Positions 46,486 to 58,329 of a stretch of DNA of 64,000 nt are shown here, in pieces. Origin of the DNA: Mactra quadrangularis. Its lineage: Eukaryota; Mollusca; Bivalvia; Venerida; Mactridae. Each line of letters starts with the position of its first letter. Position 1 is the stretch's first letter. The stretch is from NCBI GenBank assembly GCA_025267735.1, contig CM046308.1:36073267-36137266 (forward strand), written 5' to 3'. The translations under genes were made by a program, and so were the position numbers. The notes beneath the pieces were generated by a model, which saw only the letters and a program-made list of their open reading frames with translations, searched no databases and was not told the origin of the DNA.

Positions 46486-46616
46486 TTTAAACACATTTTC
46501 CCGATCATACCTGCGCAGTGAGATGTGCAGTGGCTACAGGGCCCCAAAATCGCCCCTCATCCTGGTGTCCCGAGTTTTGCACGCGTTTTTTGCTACCTGA
46601 ATATAGTTACTTACTT
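46486..46616 (+). repeat. 131-bp deleted monomer in the array
   Basis: A second short unit: TTTTCCCGAT is joined directly to CATACCTGCGCAGTGAG, skipping about 36 bases of the A half, and it then ends as B (GTTTTGCACGCGTTTTTTGC). It is another A/B hybrid with an extra internal deletion. Confidence 0.85.
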
Positions 46617-49600
46617 GTTCAAACACATTTTCCCGATGCCCTACGTAGTTAGCAACCTATTTACACAAAAATCATACTTGCGCAGTGAGATGCGCAGTGG
46701 CTACAGGGCCCCAAAATCGCCCCTCATCCTGGTGTCCCGAGATTTGCACGGGTATTCTCGGTACCTGAACCTGGTGGGTTTGGTGTTTAAACACGTTTTT
46801 CAGGTGCCCTAGATGGTTAGCAACCTAACTGCAAAAAATCACATTCGCACACCGACTTGCGCCATGGCAACAGAGCCGCAAAATATTCCGTGCAATATGG
46901 CTATATAGGGCTATAGAACAGCAAAAATAGGCCCCTCATCCTGGTGTCCCGAGGTTTGCACGCGTTTTTTGCTACCTGAATGTAGTTACTTACTTGTTTA
47001 AACACATTTTCCCGATGCCCTACGTAGTTAGCAACCTATTTACACAAAAATCATACCTGCGCAGTGAGATGCGCAGTGGTTACAGGGCCCCAAAGTCGCC
47101 CCTCACCCTGGTGTCCCGAGATTTGCACGGGTAACTTGGTACCTGAACCTGGTGGGTTTGGTGTTTAAACACGTTTTTCAGTTGCCATAGTTAGTTACCA
47201 ACCTAACTGCAAAAAATCACGTTCGCACACCGAGTTGCGCCATGACAACAGAGCCGCAAAGTATACCGTGCAATATGGCTATATAGGGCATTAGAACAGC
47301 AAAAAATAGGCCCATCATCCTGGTGTCCCGAGGTTTGCTCGTGTTTTTTGCTACCTGAATGTAGTTACTTACTTGTTTAAACACATTTTCCCGATGCCCT
47401 ACGTAGTTAGCAACCGATTTACACAAAAATCATACCTGCGCAGTGAGATGCGCAGTGGCTACAGGGCCCCAAAGTCGCCCCTCATCCTGGTGTCCCGAGA
47501 TTTGCACGGGTATTCTCGGTACCTGAACCTGGTGGGTTTGGTGTTTAAACACGTTTTTCAGGTGCCCTAGATGGTTAGCAACCTAACTGCAAAAAATCAC
47601 ATTCGCACACCGAGTTGTGCCATGGCAACAGAGCCGCAAATATACCGTGCAATATGGCTATATAGGGCTATAGAACAGCAAAAATAGGCCCCTCATCCTG
47701 GTGTCCCGAGGTTTGCACGCGTTTTTTGCTACCTGAATGTAGTTACTTACTTGTTTAAACACATTTTCCCGATGCCCTACGTAGTTAGCAACCTATTTAC
47801 ACAAAAATCATACCTGCGCAGTGAGATGCGCAGTGGCTACAGGGCCCCAAAGTCGCCCCTCATCCTGGTGTCCCGAGATTGGCACGGGTATTCTCGGTAC
47901 CTGAACCTGGTGGGTTTGGTGTTTAAACACGTTTTTCAGGTGCCCTAGATAGTTAGCAACCTCACTGCAAAAAATCACAAGCGCACACCGAGTTGCGCCA
48001 TGGCAACAGAGCCGCAAAGTATACCGTGCAATATGGCTATATAGGGCTATAGAACAGCAAAAATAGGCCCCTCATCCTGGTGTCCCGAGGTTTGCACGCG
48101 TTTTTTGCTACCTGAATGTAGTTACTTACTTTTTTAAACACATTTCCCCGATGCCCTACGTAGTTAGCAACCTATTTACACAAAAATCATACCTGCGCAT
48201 TGAGATGCGCAGTGGCTACAGGGCCCCAAAGTCGCCCCTCATCCTGGTGTCCCGAGATTTGCACGGGTATTCTCGGTACCTGAACCTGGTGGGTTTGGTG
48301 TTTAAACACGTTTTTCAGGTGCCCTAGATGGTTAGCAACCTAACTGCAAAAAATCACATTCGCACACCGAGTTGCGCCATGGCAACAGAGCCGCAAAATA
48401 TACCGTGCAATATGGCTATATAGGGCTATAGAACAGCAAAAATAGGCCCCTCATCCTGGTGTCCCGAGGTTTGCACGCGTTTTTTTGCTACCTGAATGTA
48501 GTTACTTACTTGTTTAAACACATTTTCCCGATGCCCTACGTAGTTAGCAACCTATTTACACAAAAATCATACCTGCGCAGTGAGAAGCGCTGTGGCTACA
48601 GGGCCCCAAAGTCGCCCCTCATCCTGGTGTCCCTAGATTTGCACGGGTATTCTCGTTACCTGAACCTAGTGGGTTTGGTGTTTAAACACGTTTTTCAGGT
48701 GCCCTAGATCGTTAGCAACCTAACTACAAAAAATCACATTTGCACACCGAGTTGCGCCATGGCAACAGAGCCGCAAAATATACCGTGCAATATGGCTATA
48801 TAGGGCATTAGAACAGCAAAAATAGGCCCCTCATCCTGGTGTCCCGAGGTTTGCACGCGTTTTTTGCTACCTGAATGTAGTTACTTACTTGTTTAAACAC
48901 ATTTTCCCGATGCCCTACTTAGTTAGCAACCTATCTGCACAAAAAGCATACCTGCGCAGTGAGATGCGCAGTGGCTACAGGGCCCCAAAATCGCCCCTCA
49001 TCCTGGTGTCCCGAGATTTGCACGGGTATTCTCGGTACCTGAACCTGGTGGGTTTGGTGTTTAAACACGTTTTTCAGGTGCCCTAGATGGTTAGCAACCT
49101 AACTGCAAAAAATCACATTCGCACACCGACTTGCGCCATGGCAACAGAGCCGCAAAATATTCCGTGCAATATGGCTATATAGGGCTATAGAACAGCAAAA
49201 ATAGGCCCCTCATCCTGGTGTCCCGAGGTTTGCACGCGTTTTTTGCTACCTGAATGTAGTTACTTACTTGTTTAAACACATTTTCCCGATGCCCTACGTA
49301 GTTAGCCACCTATTTACACAAAAATCATACCTGCGCAGTGAGATGCGCAGTGGCTACAGGGCCCCAAAGTCGCTCCTCACCCTGGTGTCCCGAGATTTGC
49401 ACGGGTATTCTCGGTACCTGAACCTGGTGGGTTTGGTTTTAAACACGTTTTTCAGTTGCCCTAGTTAGTTACCAACCTAACTGCAAAAAATCACGTTCGC
49501 ACACCGAGTTGCGCCATGACAACAGAGCCGCAAAGTATTTCGTGCAATATGGCTATATAGGGCATTAGAACAGCAAAAAATAGGCCCATCATCCTGGTGT

Positions 49601-52600
49601 CCCGAGGTTTGCTCGTGTTTTTTGCTACCTGAATGTAGTTACTTACTTGTTTAAACACATTTACCCGATGCCCTACGTAGTTAGCAACCTATTTACACAA
49701 AAATCATACCAGCGCAGTGAGATGCGCTGTGGCTACAGGGCCCCAAAGTCGCCCCTCATCCTGGTGTCCCGAGATTTGCACGGGTATTCTCGGTACCTGA
49801 ACCTGGTGGGTTTGGTGTTTAAATACGTTTTTCAGGTGCCCTAGATGGTTAGCAACCTAACTGCAAAAAATCACATTCGCACACCGAGTTGCGCCATGGC
49901 AACAGAGCCGCAAAGTTTACCGTGCAATATGGCTATATAGGGCTATAGAACAGCAAAAATAGGCCCCTCATCCTGGTGACCCGAGGTTTGCACGTGTTTT
50001 TTGCTACTTGAATGTAGTTACTTACTTGTTTAAACACATTTTCCCGATGCCCTGCGTAGTTAGCAACCTATTTACACAAAAATCATACCTGCGCAGTGAG
50101 ATTCGCAGTGGCTACAGGGCCCCAAAGTCGCCCCTCATCCTTCTGTCCCGAGTTTTGCACGGGTATTCTCGGTACCTGAACCTGGTGGGTTTGGTGTTTA
50201 AACACGTTTTTCAGGTGCCCTAGATGGTTAGCAACCTAACTGCAAAAAATCACATTCGCACACCGAGTTGCGCCATGGCAACAGAGCCGCAAAATATACC
50301 GTGCATTATGGCTATATAGGGATATAGAACAGCAAAAATAGGCCCCTCATCCTGGTGTCCCGAGGTTTGCACGCGTTTTTTGCTACCTGAATGTAGTTAC
50401 TTACTTGTTTAAACACATTTTCCCGATGCCCTACGTAGTTAGCAACCTATTTATACAAAAATCATACCTGCGCAGTGAGATGCGCAGTGGCTACAGGGCC
50501 CCAAAGTCGCCCCTCATCCTGGTGTCCCGAGATTGGCACGGGTATTCTCGGTACCTGAACCTGGTGGGTTTGGTGTTTAAACACGTTTTTCAGGTGCCCT
50601 TGATGGTTAGCAACCTAACTGCAAAAAATCACATTCGCACACCGAGTTGCGCCCTGGCAACAGTGCCGCAAAGTATACCGTGCAATATGGCTATATAGGG
50701 CTATAGAACAGCAAAAATAGGCCACTCATCCTGGTGTCCCGAGGTTTGCACGCGTTTTTTGCTACCTGAATGTAGTTACTTACTTGTTTAAACACATTTT
50801 CCCGATGCCCTACGTAGTTAGCAACCAATTTACACAAAAATCATACTTGCGCAGTGAGATGCGCAGTGGCTACAGGGCCCCAAAATCGCCCCTCATCCTG
50901 GTGTCCCGAGATTTGCACGGGTATTCTCGGTACCTGAACCTGGTGGGTTTGGTGTTTAAACACGTTTTTCAGGTGCCCTAGATGGTTAGCAACCTAACTG
51001 CAAAAAATCACATTCGCACACCGACTTGCGCCATGGCAACAGAGCCGCAAAATATTCCGTGCAATATGGCTATATAGGGCTATAGAACAGCAAAAATAGG
51101 CCCCTCATCCTGGTGTCCCGAGGTTTGCACGCGTTTTTTGCTACCTGAATGTAGTTACTTACTTGTTTAAACACATTTTCCCGATGCCCTACGTAGTTAG
51201 CAACCTATTTACACAAAAATCATACCTGCGCAGTGAGATGCGCAGTGGCTACAGGGCCCCAAAGTCGCCCCTCACCCTGGTGTCCCGAGATTTGCACGGG
51301 TATTCTCGGTACCTGAACCTGGTGGGTTTGGTTTTAAACACGTTTTTCAGTTGCCCTAGTTAGTTACCAACCTAACTGCAAAAAATCACGTTCGCACACC
51401 GAGTTGCGCCATGACAACAGAGCCGCAAAGTATACCGTGCAATATGGCTATATAGGGCATTAGAACAGCAAAAAATAGGCCCATCATCCTGGTGTCCCGA
51501 GGTTTGCTCGTGTTTTTTGCTACCTGAATGTAGTTACTTACTTGTTTAAACACATTTACCCGATGCCCTACGTAGTTAGCAACCTATTTACACAAAAATC
51601 ATACCTGCGCAGTGAGATGCGCAGTGGCTACAGGGCCCCAAAGTAGCCCCTCATCCTGGTGTCCCGAGATTTGCACGGGTATTCTCGGTACCTGAACCTG
51701 GTGGGTTTGGTGTTTAAACACGTTTTTCAGGTGCCCTAGATGGTTAGTAACCTAACTGCAAAAAATCACATTCGCACTCCGACTTGCGCCATGGCAACAG
51801 AGCCGCAAAATATACCATGCATTATTGCTATATAGGGATATAGAACAGCAAAAATAGGCCCCTCATCCTGGTGTCCCGAGGTTTGCACGCGTTTTTTGCT
51901 ACCTGAATATAGTTACTTATTTGTTTAAACACATTTTCCCGATGCCCTACGTAGTTAGCAACCTATTTACACAAAAATCATACCTGCGAAGTGAGATGCG
52001 CAGTGGCTACAGGGCCCCAAAGTCGCCCCACATCCTGGTGTCCCGAGATTTGCACGGGTATTCTCGGTACCTGAACCTGGTGGGTTTGATGTTTAAACCC
52101 GTTTTTTAGGTGCCCTAGATGGTTAGCAACCTAACTGCAAAAAATCACATTCGCACACCGAGTTGCGCCATGGCAACAGAGCCGCAAAGTATAACGTGCA
52201 ATATGGCTATATAGGGCTATAGAACAGCAAAAATAGGCCCCTCATCCTGGTGTCCCGAGGTTTGCACGCGTTTTTTGCTACCTGAATATAGTTACTTACT
52301 TGTTTAAACACATTTTCCCGATGCCCTACGTAGTTAGCAACCTATTTACACAAAAATCATACCTGCGCAGGGAGATGCGCACAGGCTACTGGGCCCCAAA
52401 GACGCCCCTCATCCTGGTGTCCCGAGATTTGCACGGGTATTCTCAGTACCTGAACCTGGTGGGTTTGGTGTTTAAAACCGTTTTTCAGGTGCCCTAGATG
52501 GTTAGCAACCTAACTGCAAAAAATCACATTCGCACACCGAGTTGCACCATGGCAACAGAGCCGCAAAGTATACCGTGCAATATGGCTATATAGGGCTATA

Positions 52601-55600
52601 GAACAGCAAAAATAGGCCCCTCATCCTGGTGTCCCGAGGTTTGCACGCGTTTTTTGCTACCTGAATGTAGTTACTTACTTGTTTAAACACATTTTCCCGA
52701 TGCCCTACGTAGTTAGCAACCTATTTACACAAAAATAATACGTGTGCAGTGAGATGCGCAGTGGCTACAGGGCCCCAAAGTCGCCCCTCATCCTTGTGTC
52801 CCGAGATTTGCACGGGTATTCTCGGTACCTGAACCTGGTGGGTTTGGTGTTTAAACACGTTTTTCAGTTGCCCTAGTTAGTTACCAACCAAACTGCAAAA
52901 AATCACGTTCGCACACCGAGTTGCGCCATGACAACAGAGCCGCAAAGTATACCGTGCAATATGGCTATATAGGGCTATAGAACAGCAAAAATAGGCCCCT
53001 CATCCTGGTGTCCCGAGGTTTGCACGCGTTTTTTGCTACCTGAATATAGTTACTTACTTGTTTAAACACATTTTCCCGATGCCCTACGTAGTTAGCAACC
53101 TATTTACACAAAAATCATACCTGCGCAGTGAGATGCGCAGTGGCTACAGGGCCCCAAAATCGCCTCTCATCCTGGTTTCCCGAGATTTGCATGGGTATTC
53201 TCGGTACCTGAACCTGGTGGGTTTGGTGTTTAAACACGTTTTTCAGGTGCCCTAGATGGTTAGCAACCTAACTGCAAAAAATCACATTCGCACACCGAGT
53301 TGCACCATGGCAACAGAGCCGCAAAGTATACCGTGCAATATGGCTATATAGGGCTATAGAACAGCAAAAATAGGCCCCTCATCCTGGTGTCCCGAGGTTT
53401 GCATGCGTTTTTTGCTACCTGAATGTAGTTACTTACTTGTTTAAACACATTTTCCCGATGCCCTACGTAGTTAGCAACCTATTTACACAAAAATCATACC
53501 TGTGCAGTGAGATGCGCAGTGGCTACAGGGCCCCAAAGTCGCCCCTCATCCTTGTGTCCCGAGATTTGCACGGGTATTTTCGGTACCTGAACCTGGTGGG
53601 TTTGGTGTTTAAACACGTTTTTCAGTTGCCCTAGTTAGTTACCAACCAAACTGCAAAAAATCACGTTCGCACACCGAGTTGCGCCATGACAACAGAGCCG
53701 CAAAGTATACCGTGCAATATGGCTATATAGGGCTATAGAACAGCAAAAATAGGCCCCTCATCCTGGTGTCGCGAGGTTTGCACGTGTTTTTTGCTACCTG
53801 AATGTAGTTACTTACTTGTTTAAACACATTTTCCCGATGCCCTACGTAGTAAGCAACCTTTTTACACAAAAATCATACCTGCGCAGTGAGATGCGCAGTG
53901 GCTACAGGGCCCCAAAGTCGCCCCTCATCCTGGTGTCCCGAGATTTGCACGGGTATTCTCGGTACCTGAACCTGGTGGGTTTGGTGTTTAAACACGTTTT
54001 TCATGTGCCCTAGATGGTTAGCAACCTAACTGCAAAAAATCACATTCGCACACCGAGTTGCGCCATGGCAACAGAGCCGCAAAATATACCGTGCAATATG
54101 GCTATATAGGGCTATAGAACAGCAAAAATAGGCCCCTCATCCTGGTGTCCCGAGGTTTGCACGCGTTTTTTGCTACCTGAATATAGTTACTTACTTGTTT
54201 AAACACATTTTCCCGATGCCCTACGTAGTTAGCAACCTATTTACACAAAAATCATACCTGCGCAGTGAGATGCGCAGTGGCTACAGGGCCCCAAAATCGC
54301 CCCTCATCCTGGTGTCCCGAGATTTGCACGGGTATTCTCGGTACCTGAACCTGGTGGGTTTGGTGTTTAAACACGTTTTTCAGGTGCCCTAGATGGTTAG
54401 CAACCTAACTGCAAAAAATCACATTCGCACACCGACTTGCGCCTTGGCAACAGAGCCGCAAAGTATTCCGTGCAATATGGCTATATAGGGCTATAGAACA
54501 GCAAAAATAGGCCCCTCATCCTGGTGTCCCGAGGTTTGCACGCGTTTTTTTGCTACCTGAATGTAGTTACTTACTTGTTTAAACACATTTTCCCGATGCC
54601 CTACGTAGTTAGCAACCTATTTACACAAAAATCATACCTGCGCAGTGAGATGCGCAGTGGCTACAGGGCCCCAAAGTCGCCCCTCACCCTGGTGTCCCGA
54701 GATTTGCACGGGTATTCTCGGTACCTGAACCTGGTGGGTTTGGTGTTTAAACACGTTTTTCAGTTGCCCTAGTTAGTTACCAACCTAACTGCAAAAAATC
54801 ACGTTCGCACACCGAGTTGCGCCATGACAACAGAGCCGCAAAGTATACCGTGCAATATGGCTATATAGGGCTATAGAACAGCAAAAATAGGCCCCTCATC
54901 CAGGTGTCCCGAGGTTTGCTCGTGTTTTTTGCTACCTGAATGTAGTTACTTACTTGTTTAAACACATTTTCCCGATGCCCTACGTAGTTAGCAACCTATT
55001 TACACAAAAATCATACCTGCGCAGTGAGATGCGCAGTGGCTACAGGGCCCCAAAGACGCCCCTCATCCTGGTGTCCCGAGATTTGCACGGGTATTCTCGG
55101 TACCTGAACCTGGTGGGTTTGGTTTTAAACACGTTTTTCAGGTGCCCTAGATGGTTAGCAACCTAACTGCAAAAAATCACATTCGCACACCGAGTTGCGC
55201 CATGGCAACAGAGCCGCAAAGTATACCGTGCAATATGGCTATATAGGGCTATAGAACAGCAAAAATAGGCCCCTCATCCTGGTGTCCCGAGGTTTGCACG
55301 CGTTTTTTGCTACCTGAATGTAGTTACTTACTTGTTTAAACACATTTTCCCGATGCCCTACGTAGTTAGCAACCTATTTACACAAAAATCATACCTGTGC
55401 AGTGAGATGCGCAGTGGCTACAGGGCCCCAAAGTCGCCCCTCATCCTTGTGTCCCGAGATTTGCACGGGTATTCTCGGTACCTGAACCTGGTGGGTTTGG
55501 TGTTTAAACCCGTTTTTCAGTTGCCCTAGTTAGTTACCAACCAAACTGCAAAAAATCACGTTCGCACACCGAGTTGCGCCATGACAACAGAGCCGCAAAG

Positions 55601-55804
55601 TATACCGTGCAATATGGCTATATAGGGCTATAGAACAGCAAAAATAGGCCCCTCATCCTGGTGTCCCGAGGTTTGCACGCGTTTTTTGCTACCTGAATGT
55701 AGTTACTTACTTGTTTAAACACATTTTCCCGATGCCCTACGTAGTTAGCAACCTTTTACACAAAAATCATACCTGCGCAGTGAGATGCGCAGTGGCTACA
55801 GGGC

Positions 55805-57418
55805 TGTTCTATAGATATATATATATAGCCAATTTGCACGGTATATTTTGCGGCTCTGTAGCCATGGCGCACCTCGTTGGGCACCTGTAATTTTTGTTTA
55901 TTTAGGTTGCTAACCCTCTAGTGTAGCTGAAAAACGCGTTTACACACGAAACCCATCACGTTCAGGTACCGAGAAACCCCGTGCAAATCTCCCGACACTA
56001 GCATGAGGGGCGACTTTGGGGCTCTGTGGCCAACGCGCATCTCAGTGCGCAGATATGATTTTTGTGTAAATAGGTTGCTAACTACGTAGGTTATCGGAAA
56101 AATGTGTTTAAACACCTAACACACTACATTCAGGTACCCAAAATCCCATGCAAACCTCCCGACACCAGGATGAGGGGCCTATTTTTGCTGTTCTATAGCC
56201 ATATATAGCCATTTTGCACGGTATACTTTGCGGCTCTGTTGCCATGGCGCAATTCGTTGGGCACCTGTGAATTTTGTGTATTTAGGTTGCTAACCCTCTA
56301 GAGCACCTGAAAAACCCGCTTAAACATGAAACCCACCACGTTCAGTTACCGAGAAACCCCGTGCAAATCTCCCGACACTAGGATGAAGGGCGACTTTGGG
56401 GCTCTGTGGCCAACGCGCATCTCTCTGCGCAGGTATGATTTTTGTGTAAATAGGTTGCTAACTACGTAGGTTATCGGAAAAATGTGTTTAAACACCTAAC
56501 ACACTACATTCAGGTACCAAAAATCCCGTGCAAACCTCCCGACACCAGGATGAGGGGCCTATTTTTGCTGTTCTATAGCCATATATAGCCATTTTGCACG
56601 GTATACTTTGCGGCTCTGTTGCCATGGCGCACCTCGTTGGGCACCTGTGATTTTTGTGTATTTAGGTTGCTAGCCCTCTAGGGCACCTGAAAACGCGCTT
56701 TAACACGAAATCCGCCACGTTCGGGTACCGAGAAACCCCGTGCAAATCTCCCGACACTAGCATGAGGGGCGACTTTGGGGCTCTGTGGCCATTGCGCATC
56801 TCAGTGCGCAGGTATGATTTTTGTGTAAATAGGTTGCTAACTACGTAGGTTATCGGAAAAATGTGTTTAAACACCTAACACACTACATTCATGTACCCAA
56901 ACACCCGTGCCAACCTCCCGACACCAGGATGAGGGGCCTATTTTTGGAGTTCTATAGCCATATATAGCCATTTTGCACGGTATACTTTGCGGCTCTGTTG
57001 CCATGGCGCACCTCGTTGGGCACCTGTGATTTTTGTGTATTTAGGTTGCTAGCCCTTTAGGGCACCTCAAAAACGCGTTTAAACACGAAACCCATCACGT
57101 TCGGGTACCGAGAAACCCCGTGCAAATCTCCCGACACTAGCATGAGGGGCGACTTTGGGGCTCTGTGGCCAACGCGCATGTCAGTGCGCAGGTGTGATTT
57201 TTGTGTAAATAGGTTGCTAACTACGTATGTTATCGGAAAAATGTGTTTAAACACCTTAGAACACACTACATTCAGGTACCCAAAAACCCGTGCAAACCTC
57301 CCGACACCAGGATGAGGGGCCTATTTTTGCTGTTCTATAGCCATATACAGCCATTTTGCACGGTATTCTTTGCGGCTCTGTTGCCATGGCGCACCTCGTT
57401 GGGCACCTGTGATTTTTG
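55805..57418 (-). repeat. Inverted satellite segment, about four units
   Basis: Read on the minus strand, these units have the same A/B order as the main array but form a third subfamily (translated A half with PITYVV, RTEMRV, GHRAPKSPLM, HGVSRY). The segment starts inside the B-specific block (CTGTTCTATAG on the plus strand) after an AT run at 55816-55828. It ends at about 57418 within a B half, followed by unrelated AT-rich sequence and then the right inverted flank. Confidence 0.95.
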
Positions 57419-57472
57419 TTTAATTTTGATTTTTTATCCCAAAAAAATCACAAACATATAATTAAAAAGCAT
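57419..57472. other. Short AT-rich spacer between array and right flank
   Basis: TTTAATTTTGATTTTTTATC and following bases belong neither to the satellite nor to the 78-bp flank. The left side of the array lacks an equivalent spacer. Confidence 0.6.
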
Positions 57473-57550
57473 GGTATTGTCCGTTTTTTCTCAATTGTCA
57501 AAGCTTGAATAATTACACGATGACTGAATGCACTGTTTTTGTACTGGCGG
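57473..57550 (-). repeat. Right inverted flank of the satellite array
   Basis: The inverse complement reads CCGCCAGTACAAAAACAGTG ... GAAAAAACGGACAATACC and aligns end to end with 35664-35741. About seven of 78 positions differ, mostly near the array-proximal end. Confidence 0.92.
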
Positions 57551-57850
57551 CCGAAATGTTATAAAAAACTTAATTTAATTAAACATATCATAAGCAGCTT
57601 TACTCGATCATAATACACACTTTCGGAAACGCATGGATGTTACGACAATAATGTTAACAACTATATTCACCGTGAAATTATTCATGTTTTGACAGTTTTG
57701 ACGAACAATATCATGTAAAATGGTGAAGGTTTGTGGTGGTATGTGGCAGTGTGTGCAAACTCGTCAATTCTGGCCTAGCTCCTGAGAAATTACATTCGCT
57801 ATACCTCGGGCAATATACTTGACCGACACTTACACTAGAACGATTCCAAA
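57551..57850. other. Unremarkable AT-rich sequence right of the array
   Basis: No repeat or coding signal is seen between the right flank of the array and the CCAAT-containing stretch that follows. Confidence 0.4.
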
Positions 57851-57854
57851 TACC

Positions 57855-58122
57855 AATCACGTTCTTTAAAAAATAAATTATAACATAAATAAAGAATTAT
57901 AGGCATAATTTCACTTTGAATTTAGTGTTTAAATGTCAGTTTTTGTAAACTCCGCCTCTTATGTAGGAGGCGTATCTCCCTCAAGTATTGGGGCGTGGTA
58001 TTCTCTCAAGTCTTGCGAATTAGACACTCACCCAAGATATTCGTGTACTGAATGAAACCAGCAGTTTTAAAGTGAATCACAAACTCTGAAATTGTGTTCC
58101 GACGTACTGGATATAACAGGAG
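57855..58122 (+). promoter_or_regulatory. Possible promoter and non-coding first exon
   Basis: A CCAAT motif (about 57857) is followed by the locally GC-rich CTCCGCCTCTTATGTAGGAG with inverted GGAGGCGTATCTCC, and by a KLF/Sp1-like GGGGCGTGG (about 57990). The sequence then leads to AACAGGAG|GTAAGC at 58123, a good splice donor. This combination resembles a promoter plus first exon, but no downstream exon or coding sequence was found, so it remains a suggestion. Confidence 0.25.
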
Positions 58123-58329
58123 GTAAGCTAAATTATATAGACTTCATGATTTTTAATTCTTAAGTAACCGACATTGTTTTACCAACGCTTGTGTTTAGTT
58201 CACGCGACACATTCTGCTTGATTTCGGATGTTATTATTTTCGGCTATTAAGGTTCATGTAAATTCTTGGTTTGCAAAATAATTCATTGAAATTGAAAATG
58301 CTCTAATTATGTCACATCTCCACTCAGAT

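Larger units (their letters stand above)
40481..55804 (+). repeat. Satellite array, right subfamily zone (about 40 units)
   Basis: From about 40481 the variants switch to ATCACATTCGCACACCG, AAAATAGGCCCCTCATCCTGG, TGTCCCGAGATTTGCACGGG, CTATTTACACAAAAATCA and GAACCTGGTGGG. The period is 379 bp, with A at for example 42909-43076 (168 bp) and B at 43077-43287 (211 bp). Two short units break the phase (44425-44591 and 46486-46616). Distinct variants recur at multiples of 379 bp, forming higher-order blocks. The last unit stops inside its A half at about 55804, where the strand switches. Confidence 0.96.

Noticed and set aside
36479..55529. Dozens of 65-97-codon frames as separate genes
   Set aside because: They are the same stretch of the satellite A half repeated every 379 bp, starting at TTG rather than ATG in most units. 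Kept only as a finding about frame retention.
35737..55804. CRISPR array
   Set aside because: The period is 379 bp with the whole unit conserved and no unique spacers, in an animal genome; it is a satellite.
35737..57418. Centromeric satellite
   Set aside because: No CENP-B box-like motif or other centromere-specific evidence; an array of 21 kb bounded by inverted flanks is more like an element-derived satellite.
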